NCBI GenBank assembly: GCA_036873755.1
Contig: JAVTVY010037073.1
Span: 62,001 to 126,000 of the forward strand
DNA: 64,000 nt
Source of the DNA: Hanleya hanleyi
Taxonomy: Eukaryota; Mollusca; Polyplacophora; Lepidopleurida; Hanleyidae
Direction of reading: 5' to 3'
Shown here: positions 1 through 10,377 of the stretch, one piece after another
Position numbering within the stretch: the stretch's first letter is position 1
Layout of the letters: the number at the start of each line of letters is the position of its first letter
Translations under genes and position numbers: made by a program
The notes under the pieces: generated by a model
Told to the model about the DNA's origin: nothing
What the model saw: the letters and a program-made list of their open reading frames with translations, nothing else
Database searches by the model: none

Positions 1-880
1 GTCTATCATTCTAAAATTTGGATATAAAAATGCGTAAACGACTTTTTAATCACATAGTAAGAAGGTATTTTAAAATCCCGTATTTCCATGTAGTATATAT
101 TATAGGCTTTTTCTAAATAAAAAATATAGAAACCACATGTTTATTCTTAGCGAAAGCATTCTTGACATAGGAATCGAATATTACTAAATGGTCAATGGTC
201 AATGGTACTTTTACGGAAACCAGCTGGAATATCAGTAAGTTTCTTTTCGGCTTACGTGCCAAACAAGACGATCATTGCTCATGCGTTGCATTGTTTTACA
301 AACACAGCTAGTCAGGCAATTCGGACGATAATTACCGGGGTGTGCATGTCTACGGCCAGGTTTTGGGACTGGTATAACAATGACATTTTGCCATGACGGT
401 GGAAAGTATTCTGTCACCCAATGTCTGTTAATTATGTGTAATAGGATTTCTAGAGAAGATTCGGGTAGATAGTTCAAAAGTGGATAGTGAATATTAGCAG
501 AGTCTGCAGCAGAATCGTTAGCTTTCTCGAGAGAAACTGAAGTTCATCAAGTGTAAACAAGGCGTTACAGCCTTCACGGTTGTTGGAGGAAAATTTAATT
601 TCATTCTTCCCTTCACTTTTATGGAAACTTTGAAGTTTAGGAACATAATTATCTGACATAAAGTATTTGGCAATTGTTTCGCCTAACTTATTTGCAATTT
701 CTACTCTGTCTGTCATCTGATGCCCATCGTTTTTATGATGAACACTGGACTTAATTCTTCCCAAGAATCACGTTTGTTCAGTTTCACGGTTCCACGAGCT
801 TTAGCTCAAGTGACTCTGAGATCTTTCAAATTTTCAGAATTAGGATGTGTACCGAAACACCGTTCAACTTTCTTCCTACA
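1..880 (-). pseudogene. Non-LTR (LINE) reverse transcriptase remnant, copy A
   Basis: Minus-strand fragments translate to the fingers/palm start of a Jockey/I-type LINE reverse transcriptase. Between about 474 and 232 there is a proline-rich 'PPSWQNVIVIPVPKPGR' block, then 'NYRPNCLTSCVCKTMQRM', which matches the family's conserved IPKPGKD..YRPISLTS.LCK..ERM region. The upstream part (764-474) is a separate fragment of the same protein. Several frame breaks and stops show it is dead. The window begins inside the element, so the catalytic YxDD block of this copy lies outside. It is colinear with copy B at 30787-31640, which is part of a longer duplication. RT identity is sure; the clade is less so. 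Confidence 0.8.
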
Positions 881-894
881 TTTCCTTGCTTTTA

Positions 895-1130
895 ACTATG
901 GTTTTCTGACGATGATACATCTCACCAATCCCCAGTGAACGAGTTGTCGGAGCATTTCCATCATAGCTCTCTAGATTTGTATTTAATACCGTTTATGCCA
1001 GTTCTAGGGGTCGTGTGGTCATGTCATCCAAGTTGCCACATTAAACAGGTACAATAAAAGCGTACCTGACATACAACGCATCACGAATCGTTGGATTTTG
1101 GTATGTACTTTAGAACAGGATAACTGTGAA
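895..1130 (+). repeat. Diverged Penelope-like 3' tail inside LINE copy A
   Basis: This segment (CCAATCCCCAGTGAACGAG..., CTAGGGGTCGTGTGGTC..., ACAATAAAAGCGTACCTGA) recurs at 12490-12780 and 31660-31900. It is a diverged relative of the tail that follows the YIDD-type reverse transcriptases at 38981-39370 and 40695-41060. It lies between the endonuclease and RT parts of the minus-strand LINE and so looks like a nested insertion. The relation to the tail rests on the CTAGGGG(T/C)(C/T)GT and GAACAG..ACAAT(A)AAAGC motifs seen by eye. Confidence 0.5.
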
Positions 1131-1139
1131 GTCATGTGG

Positions 1140-1900
1140 CTCTGTCAGTATGTACCTGTCAGTATGTCCGCACCTCTTCCCACTTCCCTTATATGTGTTG
1201 TAATTTTAATATGTGTAACTCCTGTGGATGTTGGTATGGTCTGGATAGCAATTTTAATCAGCAGATCTGAGAATAACTATATAGGATGTGGAACATCAGG
1301 AAAAAAGAGTCTGTTTGTAGTTTTTGTGAAAGAAGCTTTTCAAAATCCAACCATTTGGCTCTCTTAAAATTATACCTTGTTGAAGGAGGGTCATCAGCTG
1401 AATGAACAGCTTTTAAAACAGTGTGTGTGATCACTTCCACGTAGGTCATCATGAACAGACCAAGTAAATTCTTCGAGTATAGGAATGTCGCATAGTGAGA
1501 TATCCAATGCTGAATAGGTCCTATGAGCGGAGGACAAATGCGTATAAAAACCATTATTACAAAAACACAAATAATTATTTGATATCAAATCTTCAAAAAC
1601 TTTTCCTTCACAGTTCTTTTCATTATCCCAAAGGATACTACGTCCATTAAATTCACCTATCAGTAACCAAGGTTTAGGGAGCTGATCATACAGATTCTGA
1701 AGTTCACCAAGACGGAGATCACCAGACAAATGTGTGTACAACGTGAAGTAAAAAAATTCAAACTAACTGCTACATCTTGTAAGTCTGTCACTAAGTCAAC
1801 TGAACTGTGTAAAACACCCATTTTAATCAGTATTGAAAAGCCGCCTGTAACCTCCATGCTCTTCTACTGCGTAAGAATGATAATGTGTGTATTCGCGAAA
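1140..1900 (-). pseudogene. LINE APE endonuclease and linker remnant, copy A
   Basis: The frame from 1741 to 1394 reads 'PKPWLLIGEFNGRSILWD' and then 'YSALDISLCD' and 'WSVHDDLRGSDH'. These are the LIGDFNAHH.LW, S.IDL..C and W.V..DL.GSDH motifs of an apurinic-type endonuclease from Jockey/I-like LINEs. The downstream linker (1367-1258, 'STRYNFKRAKWLDFEKL') lies in another frame after a shift near 1400. The element is non-functional. Its duplicate is at 31899-32505. Confidence 0.8.
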
Positions 1901-2619
1901 TTTAACTTTACCGTTATCTGCTTTCTTCAGAAAGGTATCATTGAGTCAGAAAGCTGACGGTTCATATCTTAAGCCAAGACTTGAAGTTCATTTAAATTTG
2001 ACCAAACTCTTCTGGAATTTCACTGAATGATGGTTGGTGTCAGAGTCGCTTTTAATCTATATACAGAAATGGCATGCAAAACTGCACAGACTAAGAAATA
2101 GAAGGTTAACTTAGCCATTATGTACGTTTCATTTTGCGTTATTCCTTCCGAACTTTCTTCTCACTTTTCTTTTCCTCTTCCTCTTCATTTTTAGTTTTTT
2201 TTTCTTATAAATATCTTGCTCCTTCTTATGTTCCAAGAAGATTCTTGACACCCGGTACAATGAGTCTCGCCTTTCAAGGGACGTCCATTACACTTATCAA
2301 GCTCATCACCAGAGAGCATAGGTGAATCGCTGTCAACAGCGGAGCTTCCCTGTTGGTTTCAACAAATAATGTTTTTTTTCTTTTCCCTTCTGCTGGTTCG
2401 GGGTAGGTATTTGAACAAAAAGACTATCGTCATCTTCTGTGAGTTTTTGCATCATTTTTTCACTTGGTGTAAAATTCCAATCAACACCAGAGTGAATAGG
2501 ATTAACATATGAATAGCCCGCTTCCATAGGCTTACCTTACCGTATCTGGCGTTACATTTTGTAAATTGTGTTCAATTCTGATTGACCCGGGGATAGGAGG
2601 TCATATGAACCCTTGTATT
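1900..2619 (-). pseudogene. LINE ORF1/ORF2 junction remnant, copy A
   Basis: Sequence colinear with 32640-33380 of copy B. A minus-strand fragment (2527-2333) contains 'PSEKMMQKLTEDDDSLFVQIPTPNQQKGK', probably the acidic tail of the LINE's first ORF or the spacer before ORF2. A T-rich run lies at about 2190-2210. I cannot place the ORF2 start codon. Confidence 0.45.
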
Positions 2620-2765
2620 TCAAGATCCTCATAGTGTTCATATGAACAGCCACAATCAAAGTCTGACTGAGATCCATCATACTCTAGATAACGACTTTAC
2701 AACGAAAATCAAATGGATTAAAAATACCGATCAGCGATACGGATTTTAATTTTGGAACATCATAT
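2620..2765 (+). repeat. Penelope-like 3' tail, left part, cut by the LTR retrotransposon
   Basis: CAAGATCCTCATAGTGTTCA followed by GATAACGACTTTACAACGAA and CAGCGATACGGATTT is the same tail as at 33380-33535, 39010-39160 and 40730-40870. It stops at 2765, where the 5' LTR begins. The rest of the tail (GATGTCTTGCTG...) resumes only at 12830, after the LTR element and an extra 375-bp segment. Confidence 0.75.
2762..2765 (+). repeat. Target-site duplication, left copy (ATAT)
   Basis: The four bases ATAT directly precede the 5' LTR start (TGAGACGACC) and are matched by ATAT at 12455-12458 directly after the 3' LTR end. Four- to five-base duplications are usual for Ty3/gypsy integrases. The site is AT-rich, so a chance match is possible, but both LTR ends fall exactly at TG...CA. 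Confidence 0.7.
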
Positions 2766-3310
2766 TGAGACGACCAGCTTATGCTGTACTGTTTTCTTCT
2801 ATTGAGAGTTCTATTGAGATCGTTTCTCCAGTACAGAAGCATAACATGCAAATGTGTTATCGATGGCCTAATTTTCGTTTATGCCTGTAAAACGCTCACC
2901 TGATCAATTCAGAGTACTTTTAACAGCTGTTTTCTTGATGGATTGTATCAATGTTTGGTACAGATCATTGGCATTTGCTGACAGGTGATGACATAATTCT
3001 TTTATGGAGTTATAGCCGTTTTTATGCATCTTTGCTGACAAGTTCTGGACGATGTCCGCCATGTTGTTTCATGATGACACATCTAGACAGATTCGTATCT
3101 TGCTATAACTATTTATTGTCGCTGTTAGTAATAACTAACGATCTGATTATTCTCAGAGGCATAATAGTTACTTATTCTCTTGGAATTAATGACTGTGAAA
3201 TGTTTAATAAGCCGTAGAGTGAACTCTTATGGGTGGCTGTACAGTGTTTTGGTAGTTGGGAAAGTTCCCGATAGGTGGAGTTGTACCGAATGACCGCACG
3301 AGCGGGAGAG

Positions 3311-3318
3311 TATAAATA
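3311..3318 (+). promoter_or_regulatory. LTR TATA box
   Basis: TATAAATA, preceded by the GC-rich GCACGAGCGGGAGAG, in the 5' LTR. The same box is at 11338-11345 in the 3' LTR. By usual spacing, transcription would start near 3340. The AATAAA 140 bp downstream fits an R region beginning there. Confidence 0.7.
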
Positions 3319-3456
3319 CGATGACAAGACGATTTGAGAGCAGACAGCCTTTGGCTTTCTCACTGATGACAGATTGCTCTAAGCTTTCTCACTGAGAAGA
3401 CCTGGCAATAAGGTACAATATGGGTTCTTACACTGATGATATGGCACTGAGTGACA

Positions 3457-3462
3457 AATAAA
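3457..3462 (+). terminator. LTR polyadenylation signal
   Basis: AATAAA downstream of the TATA box. The equivalent in the 3' LTR is 11484-11489, where it would act. Further AATAAA motifs lie later in the LTR (near 3693, 3855 and 4101), so the true cleavage site is not certain. Confidence 0.5.
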
Positions 3463-3554
3463 GAAGCCCTACCCCACCACACAGATGTCCCATACATTTT
3501 AGAGATGAGCCATAAAAACCCATAACCCGTAACAAACCCATAACCCGTAAGAAA

Positions 3555-3846
3555 CCCGTAAGAGTTACGGGGTGTTACAGATGTATCTGTCCTATGATGA
3601 CTATTAGAGATGAATAATCCTAACCCGTAATACCCGTAAGAAGTTACGGGCTGGTACGGATGTGTGCAACTGATGTTTTGAGTGCTTATAGATGAATAAA
3701 CCCAGAACCCATAAAAACCCATAACAAGTCCATAATACCCGTAAGAAGTTACGGGGTATTACTCTGATGTTGTACCTGTGTTACACACGTATCTAGTGAG
3801 GAAGCATACCCATAACAAACCCGTAATACCCGTAAGCAGTTACGGG
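3555..3846 (+). repeat. Array of four CCCGTAA/TTACGGG hairpins in the LTR
   Basis: Perfect 7-bp stems CCCGTAA-(3-4 nt)-TTACGGG occur at 3555-3571, 3633-3650, 3738-3755 and 3829-3846, spaced 78, 105 and 91 bp, and embedded in many extra ACCCGTAA/ACCCATAA direct copies. Loops are GAG, GAAG, GAAG and GCAG. The 3' LTR carries the same array with one block expanded at about 11581-11610. If R starts near 3340, these stems are in the transcribed leader. Confidence 0.9.
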
Positions 3847-4400
3847 GTATTACAGTAATAAAACCCATAACACATGTATGCTGTTACAGGTTATTTACAC
3901 TGAAGTGGTGTTATTCTGAAGTGTATACAGAGATGATGAGTGACCTGTAACCACCCATAACTACCCATAACCCATCCATGAGAGTTCATGTGTTATATAT
4001 TACATGTATACACAGAGGTTACTTGACCAGGTTAATGCAAGTGTTTGCATCACGTTTCATCACACCACGTCACGTTATACAATATATATGGTGTTTTTTA
4101 TGGCGAATAAAACCATACCTCTATTATGTTGAAACTTGAACACGGTGTTAACTTCATCTATGCAGTTTAAGTTCAACCTATTCTATCCTATTCAGATATC
4201 TCTCTATATCTGTGGTGTCAGAATCCTAGACGTTATATCGAAGTATCGTACTGACAAGTACCGAGATGTACCAAGAAGTACCGAGATGTCCGAGAAGTGT
4301 ATAATTAACCGCTATCCTGACCGGTACATGTTCTGAGCATCACTATAGTGTATTTCAATTACATTATATGGTGGCCAGAGTATGTGATCGTTACATTTTC

Positions 4401-4420
4401 TGGTGTCAGAAGTGGGATTC
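4401..4420 (+). promoter_or_regulatory. Primer binding site, tRNA-Leu type
   Basis: TGGTGTCAGAAGTGGGATTC begins 5 nt after the LTR end. It is the reverse complement of a leucine tRNA 3' end with its CCA tail (GAATCCCACTTCTGACACCA), compared with tRNA-Leu as I remember it. All 20 bases match, which is longer than the usual 18-nt site. Confidence 0.85.
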
Positions 4421-4556
4421 ACAGTGGGAATCGGAGAATCCAGAGGGACGGACTCATTGCCTAGCTTTGATTCATCACTTGATGTGGATGAATTTATTGA
4501 GACAAAACTAGGTCTGATATTGCTGACGTTATATGTATATACCCATCTTGGACAAG

Positions 4557-5939
4557 ATGGAAGATGTGAATGTCAAAATGCTACGCCGAGGTAGACGTAC
4601 TGCTGTAAGACGACACGAGAAAACCTTACTAGAAGACAATACGAGTGCTAGTGATGTAGACGCTATTGAGGAAGATGATCGAAATGGTGCGAAATTATTG
4701 GAGATGGATACTCCGTTAGAGGGGCCATCCGCAGATCACTCAGAAGTTGCTGAAGCAGTAACCGAAGCTATGCGTGTGGTAATGAAAGACTTTACTGGGG
4801 CACTGAGTAGTGTTATGGGTGACGTCGTTCAACAAGTTAATGGGTTAACTGATCCCCATCCTATCAGATCTACTCCGAGGGTTTCTGATCGTCATGACGA
4901 TGGTAGTTCTGATGATGAGACCGGTGATGAATCTAGCCGTTTAAGTGTGAGAAGTAGCACAAGGGCTCGCAGTGGACACCATTATGCCAGGCTTCCTCCA
5001 TTTACTGGGCAGGAAAGATGGGAAGTTTGGTATAATCGGTTCATTGATGTCGCTCGTCTTAGACACTGGCCAACTAGGGAGAAATTAGACGAGTTACTCC
5101 CTAGATTACAGGGTAAAGCTGGTGAATTTGTGTATGGTGAGTTGTCTAGAGATGTTAGAGCTGATTTTAGTCAGTTAGTAGACGAACTTGATCATAGATT
5201 CCGTAAAGTGGAAACTTCGAAGGCTTACGGTGCTAAATCGTAATCAGAAGTCAGGTGAATCTGTAGAGGATTACGCCTCTGAGTTAAAACGGCTTTATGA
5301 TAAAGCGCATTCGAACCGTGATCGAGAAACACGATGTGAGGACTTACTGAGGCGGTTCCTTGATGGTCTTACCGATGAGAAGCCACGATTCCAGGTGGAA
5401 TACATTAAAGAACCGGAAACGATTGATGACGCTGTTGTTGAAGTAGTACGTTTTATGGAGGCTAAACATAGATGTTCTCAAGAGAGCGGACGTCATGACT
5501 AAATCAAAATCTGATGATTCCCTGAAGGAAAACATGACGAAACCTGCTGATGTGAACAAATGCGTGACCGAGATACAAAAGTTCAGGCAAGAGATGAGTC
5601 AGCTGATGGGATCTCTGGATCAACGTATGGGGAAATTGGAGAATTCCAGTGGTAGTGGACCACCAAGACCGTCAAACCATGTCAACACCTTTGAATGTAT
5701 CTGGTCAAGGTACAGGGATGACTCGTAACCATGCAGCTTTCACTGGATGTTACCGATGTGGGGGTGACCATTTTATTCGCGACTGTATGTACCACTTGTC
5801 TGGTCAATTACAGGTTTCCGCGAAATCGTTCGTACCTAGAGCTCAGATGAATCGAAGATTTGAGCCAGTTTCTGTTGTGCCTGGGCATACCACTGGTGAG
5901 AAGTCTGTTTCACCAAACTGCCAGGGGCCGGTCCATTAG
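4557..5939 (+). pseudogene. Ty3/gypsy gag, broken into four frames
   Basis: Coding begins at ATG 4557 ('MEDVNVKMLRRGRR'; an ATG at 4533 is also in frame). The capsid-like part includes 'LPPFTGQERWEVWYNRFIDVA' (near 4980-5060) and, after a one-base frame change near 5230, 'ESVEDYASELKRLYDKA', the usual retroelement capsid pattern. A second change at 5495-5502 and a third between 5649 and 5728 are needed to reach the nucleocapsid knuckle 'CYRCGGDHFIRDC' near 5750-5790. The knuckle is CX2CX3HX4C, one residue short of the usual CX2CX4HX4C. Three separate frame changes argue for decay rather than programmed shifting. Confidence 0.85.
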
Positions 5940-5977
5940 GCCGGGAGTCGGTCCCGCGAGATGAAGGACTATCTGAT

Positions 5978-8107
5978 GTGACATCTATGAAAATGACGAA
6001 TCCGTATGATCAAATCACTGGTCATGAGACATTAAGACGACAAAGGCCGAAGTCTGAAGGTGTTTATGTTAAGGGCACATTACAGGGTGTAAATGTGACA
6101 TATACAGTAGACACTGGAGCGACGAAGACTATAGTTTCTGATGGTGTTTTCTCGAAAATACCACAGGACAGACGTCCCAAACTAAATGATGCTGGGTCTA
6201 AAATGTTTGTTTGCGCAAATGGTAGAAGTCTTGATCATAAGGGTATGGGCATTTTCGAGATGTTTTTAGGGTCACTTCGATTAGACGAAGAACTCGCTGT
6301 AGCCGATATCGAAGATGACGTGCTATTGGAGACCGATATACTGCAAAAGAGGTCGGGTGGTGCGGCCGATCTATTACTGAGTGAGGGATACATGATCTTG
6401 GATAATGTCGAAATTCCATTAGAGCAGATTCCTCCACCTAGGGTGAGGAAAGTGCGTGCTGCAGATCATTACATCATTCCGGGAATGAGTGAAGCTGTCA
6501 TAGATGTCCTTATTGACAGAAGCGAGAATGATGATAATGGAGATATGGTTATAGAACCATTTCCCCATTTTGCTGAGAAGACTAATCTTGTTTTGTGCTC
6601 CAGTGTTGTTGACGTTGGTAATAATGTCACTGTGAAAGTGCGTTTGTTGAATCTTTTCTCCGAGGCAAAGTCGATAAATCAGGATACCTGTGTGGGGTAT
6701 GCTGAGAGTGTATCGAATTCCGATATCCAAGTGCTAGTTGATATCGAAGATGAGACGGCCAGAGAGGACTATAACTGTATTCGAAGACTTTCGATGTCCT
6801 GTGACTATGTTGCAAAGCCTGAGGTAACCAGACAGATGACTAAGGGTGTGAATACCGGTGATAATGAGAGAGCTGACTCATTCTGTATTCCGCCCCATCT
6901 TACTGAGCTTTACAATGAGACGGTGAAAGGCATGAAGTCCGACGAATCTGAGGTTATGGGAAAGATCTTGACGGAGTTTCAAGATGTGTTTTCTAAAGAT
7001 GATACTGATTTGGGACTAACACATCTCACTGAGCATGTTATTGACACTGGCGATGCTAAACCGATTAAGCAGCCACCCAGACGACTGCCTCTAGCATTTG
7101 CGGGTGAAGATCGGAAAGCACTTGAGAAGTTAGTGAAACAAGGAAGTGTGAGACCTTCAACTTCTCCATGGGCTTCTCCGATAGTGCTAGTGAAGAAAAA
7201 ATGTGGGTCAGTCAGACCATGCGTTGATTATCGCCTTGTGAATTCGGTAACTCGTAAGGATGCGTTCCCCTTACCACGTACTCAGGACTGTTTAGATGCT
7301 TTAGAAGGCTCGAGATGGTTTTCCACTCTCTACCTCACTGCGGCATATAATCAGGTGCCAATACGGAAAGAAGACATTCCTAAGACCGCGTTCTGCACGA
7401 AATTTGGTCTGTTCGAGTACACGACCATGCCATTCGGGCTCTCAAATTCACCAGCTTGCTTCCAACGTGTCATGGAATTAGCTCTCAGTGGTTTACAGTG
7501 GGTCAAATGTCTTATTTACCTCGATGATGTGGTGGTGTATGGTCGATCTTTCCACGAGCACACAAAAAGATTGAAAGAAGTTCTTCAGAGGATACGAGAG
7601 GCTAGGTTGAAGCTAAAACCTGTGAAGTGCCACCTCTTGAAGAAAGAAGTAACGTTTCTGGGTCACGTCATTTCAGAACACGGCATATTACCGAACCCCG
7701 ATAATGTGTCGAAAATTCTGAATTGGCCTGTTCCTAAGAACGTGACAGAAGTACGAGCTATATTAGGGATGGAAAATTACTATAGACGTTTTGTGCGTAA
7801 TTTCCCCCTTATGGTTCAACCTCTTACTGAGTTAACAAAGAAGAACCAGCCATTTAGATGGACGGAAGACTGTCAGAAGGCATTCGACGGAATCAAAGAA
7901 GCCTTGACGATTCCGGATATTATGGCATATCCACGAGATGATTGTAAATTCATACTGGATACTGATGCCTGTGATGTGTCCATAGGGGCAGTTCTATCTC
8001 AGGTACAAGACGGAGAAGAACGTGTCATAGCCTATGCGAGTCGTACGCTGAATAAGGCCGAGAAGAACTATTGTGTTACTGACAGAGAATTGCTTGCGGT
8101 AAAATAA
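5978..8107 (+). pseudogene. Ty3/gypsy pol, part 1: protease, reverse transcriptase, start of RNase H
   Basis: A 709-codon frame. Retropepsin has the active site 'VDTGATKTIVS' (DTG at residues 45-47). After a linker of about 280 residues comes the RT: 'SPWASPIVLVKKK', 'VDYRLVN', 'MPFGLSNSPACFQRVM', and the catalytic 'YLDDVVVYG' at residues 514-517 (7517-7528). RNase H starts with 'FILDTDACDVSIGAVLSQ' and runs to 'TDRELLAVK'. A TAA at 8105-8107 then interrupts it; the same frame resumes at once with '.FTEYFKHYLLG', so the stop is a point mutation. All RT motifs look intact. Frame-wise it follows gag by a shift after the gag stop at 5937. Confidence 0.95.
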
Positions 8108-9031
8108 TTCACGGAGTATTTTAAGCACTATCTGTTGGGTCAGAGATTTTTGGTGAGAACAGACCATCAAGCATTGCGATGGTTGTTCAGTTTAAAAGAG
8201 CCAAAAAATCGGATTGCTCGATGGATAGAGATCCTTTCAGCATTCGATTTTGAAATTGAGTACCGGCCTGGTAAACGTCATGGGAATGCTGACGCGATGT
8301 CCCGATGCCCGAACCCAAGAGACTGTGAGTGCCTAGATTCGGAGCAGGACAGATCTCTGAAGTGTGGTCCATGTACGCGGTGCCAGAAGAGAACCGTAGA
8401 GATGCAATCTTCACTAGTGGAAAAGACTAAGGCAGAAACTGCAGACGAAGTGAGGAGTGTTGCCACTGATGTTACAGTTCTTGTGTGGCCTTCAGTCTTT
8501 GTGAAGATGTGCAAACGTGTGTTTGAGTACGTTATGAAGATGGTGATGTTATTCCTGAGTGTCATCACTTTAGAAGACCTTAGTGAGAATGATGATTTGG
8601 GAAATCGAAGTATCTTTCCTAAACATGACGTTTCTAAGGTAAACAAAGTAGATGCGGAATACGAGATAAAATCCTTTTTCAGACGACTCCTGGGGTTAGT
8701 GTGGACACTCTGGCTTACGTGTCGTGATGAAGTCAGTAGATACTTCAGCCTAAGCAGAGGGTGTAACACTCAAGATGTGTGTGGTAGAGTGGCCGAGACT
8801 CCATGGATACAAGGGTATGCCATGTCCACGTTACGCAAGAAGCAACTAGATGACCCAAATATAGGGCCTGTTTTGAGATGGTTCGAAACAGGAAGACGAC
8901 CCTATGGATCTGAAGTTTGTGCGTCGAGTGCAGCCACTAGGCATTACTGGAATTGCTGGGACAATTTAGACGTCAAAGACGGGGTCTTATTCCGGAGATT
9001 TGTCCGTAAAAGTGTGAGTGGATCACATTAG
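8108..9031 (+). pseudogene. Ty3/gypsy pol, part 2: RNase H C-terminus and an unusual linker
   Basis: Same frame as part 1. It contains the RNase H end 'FLVRTDHQALRWLF', 'RIARWIEIL' and 'YRPGKRHGNADAMSRCP', then a Cys pair region 'CGPCTRCQKR' (about 8354-8395). After this comes a linker of about 130 residues with strongly hydrophobic stretches (about 8471-8572 and 8675-8725) that I do not recognise from other gypsy elements. The frame then resumes family-like sequence ('STLRKKQLDDPNIGPVLRW') and is cut by TAG at 9029-9031. Reading continues in frame into the integrase. Confidence 0.85.
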
Positions 9032-10228
9032 CAATTTCTAGTACCTTTGAGTTTGAGAGACCATGTATTGCGGCAGATGCATAACAGCATTCTTGCTGGG
9101 CATTTAGGTCGGAAAAAGACCAGAGAGAAAGCGCTGCAGAGGTTCTACTGGTGGGGTATCCGTGAAGATGTAAATAACTGGGCGAGCCGATGTGATTCGT
9201 GTGCAGCGAATAAGATGCCTACCCATACCCCTAGAGCTCCTCTTGGAGACATGCGAGTCGGAGCACCACTGGACAGACTTTCGACGGATGTTCTCGGACC
9301 CTTCCCGAAGACGCCTCGTGGGAATAGGTTTATACTGGTGGTGACTGATTACTTCACGAATTGGGTCGAGATATTCCCCATACCACATCAGACTGCTGTT
9401 ACGTGTGCGCAGAAGATTTTGGATGAAGTTATCAGCCGATTTGGATGTCCACTAGATTTACATAGTGACCAGGGTTCTAATTATCGAAGTGTATTGTTTG
9501 TCGAGCTTTGCCGTTTACTGGAAATACGGAAAACTCGAACATCTGCCCGACATCCACAGTGTAATGGGAAAGTTGAGCGTTTCAACCGAACCTTGGTGAG
9601 GATGATTCGTGCTTACCTAAGAGGCCAACAACGAGAGTGGGACCTTCACTTGGGATGCCTCGCTGCTGCTTACAGAGCGACTCCACATGAAAGTACTGGG
9701 CTGACTCCCAACTTGTTGATGTTAGGCCGTGAGGTGAGACTTCCTGCAGAGGTGGTATTTGGCAGTGGTGATACTGATAATGGTGAGATCACGTCATATG
9801 GTGAGTACGTCGATCAGCTACGAGACAAGATGCAGCATGCACATGACCTTGCTCGTAAGCACTTGGAAGTTGCAGTGAAACGACAGAAGAAATCCTATGA
9901 CGCTAAAGGGATGTTACACCAATATCAGCCTGGAGATTACGTGTGGTATCTCCACGAGGTGCGAAAGAAGGGGCAGAGCGTTAAGCTCCAAAGTCCTTAC
10001 GGAGGACCCTATATCGTGACGTTTCGAGTTAATGACCTCGATTACGTAATACAGTTTGATGCGAAGGGAACTAAGCGATTAGTTCACCATAATAAACTGA
10101 AGCCATACCGGGGTGATTTAAGGTATAAGTGGGTTCAGAAGGCTGTCGAGAAAGCCAAGAAGGATGGTTTACCGAAGCTGAGTAACCCAGTTGATGATGA
10201 TGAAGATGATTCAGATGACATGAATTAG
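9032..10228 (+). pseudogene. Ty3/gypsy pol, part 3: integrase
   Basis: Counting from the methionine at 9047: the zinc-binding HHCC domain has H12, H19, C49 and C52. The catalytic core has D81 ('STDVLGPFPK'), D141 ('HSDQGSNY') and E177 ('NGKVERFNR'), giving the classic D,D-35-E spacing. A C-terminal GPY-like module follows ('SPYGGPYIV', about residue 318). The acidic tail 'DDDEDDSDD' ends at the TAG at 10226-10228. The catalytic set is complete. On its own the frame is undamaged, but it depends on reading through the two upstream stops. Confidence 0.95.
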
Positions 10229-10377
10229 ACGTGACCTAATTCATGAATGTTGATTGATCCAGTAGATGGAGATGGATTAGATGATATGGATTCGACGTAA
10301 CCTAATTCATGTATACTTCATAAGGAGTTGTGGAGATGAATTAGATGATATGAATTAGACGTAACCTAATTCATATA
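10219..10377 (+). repeat. Three AT-rich hairpins between pol and the 3' LTR
   Basis: ATGAATTAG-ACGTGAC-CTAATTCAT (10220-10243) overlaps the pol stop codon. A variant with one mismatch is at 10285-10311, and a perfect longer one (ATATGAATTAG...CTAATTCATAT) is at 10349-10377. All share the loop ACGT(G/A)AC. Spacing is about 64-66 bp. Confidence 0.85.

Larger units (their letters stand above)
2766..4395 (+). repeat. 5' long terminal repeat (1630 bp)
   Basis: Starts TGAGACGACCAGC and ends TGATCGTTACA. It is near-identical by eye to 10793-12454. A TATAAATA box is at 3311-3318 and an AATAAA signal at 3457-3462, so U3 is about 570 bp and R/U5 is unusually long at about 1 kb. R/U5 carries four perfect CCCGTAA...TTACGGG hairpins. 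1.6 kb is long for an invertebrate gypsy LTR. Confidence 0.95.

Noticed and set aside
3520..3960. CCCGTAA repeats in the LTR as a CRISPR-like array or telomeric repeats
   Set aside because: Spacing and spacers are not CRISPR-like, the genome is eukaryotic, and the repeats sit identically in both LTRs of a retrotransposon. The unit is not the TTAGGG telomere repeat.
5495..5502. ATGACTAA overlap in gag as a programmed restart site
   Set aside because: Two other frame changes lie nearby, so the gag region is simply decayed; nothing else supports a translational control site.
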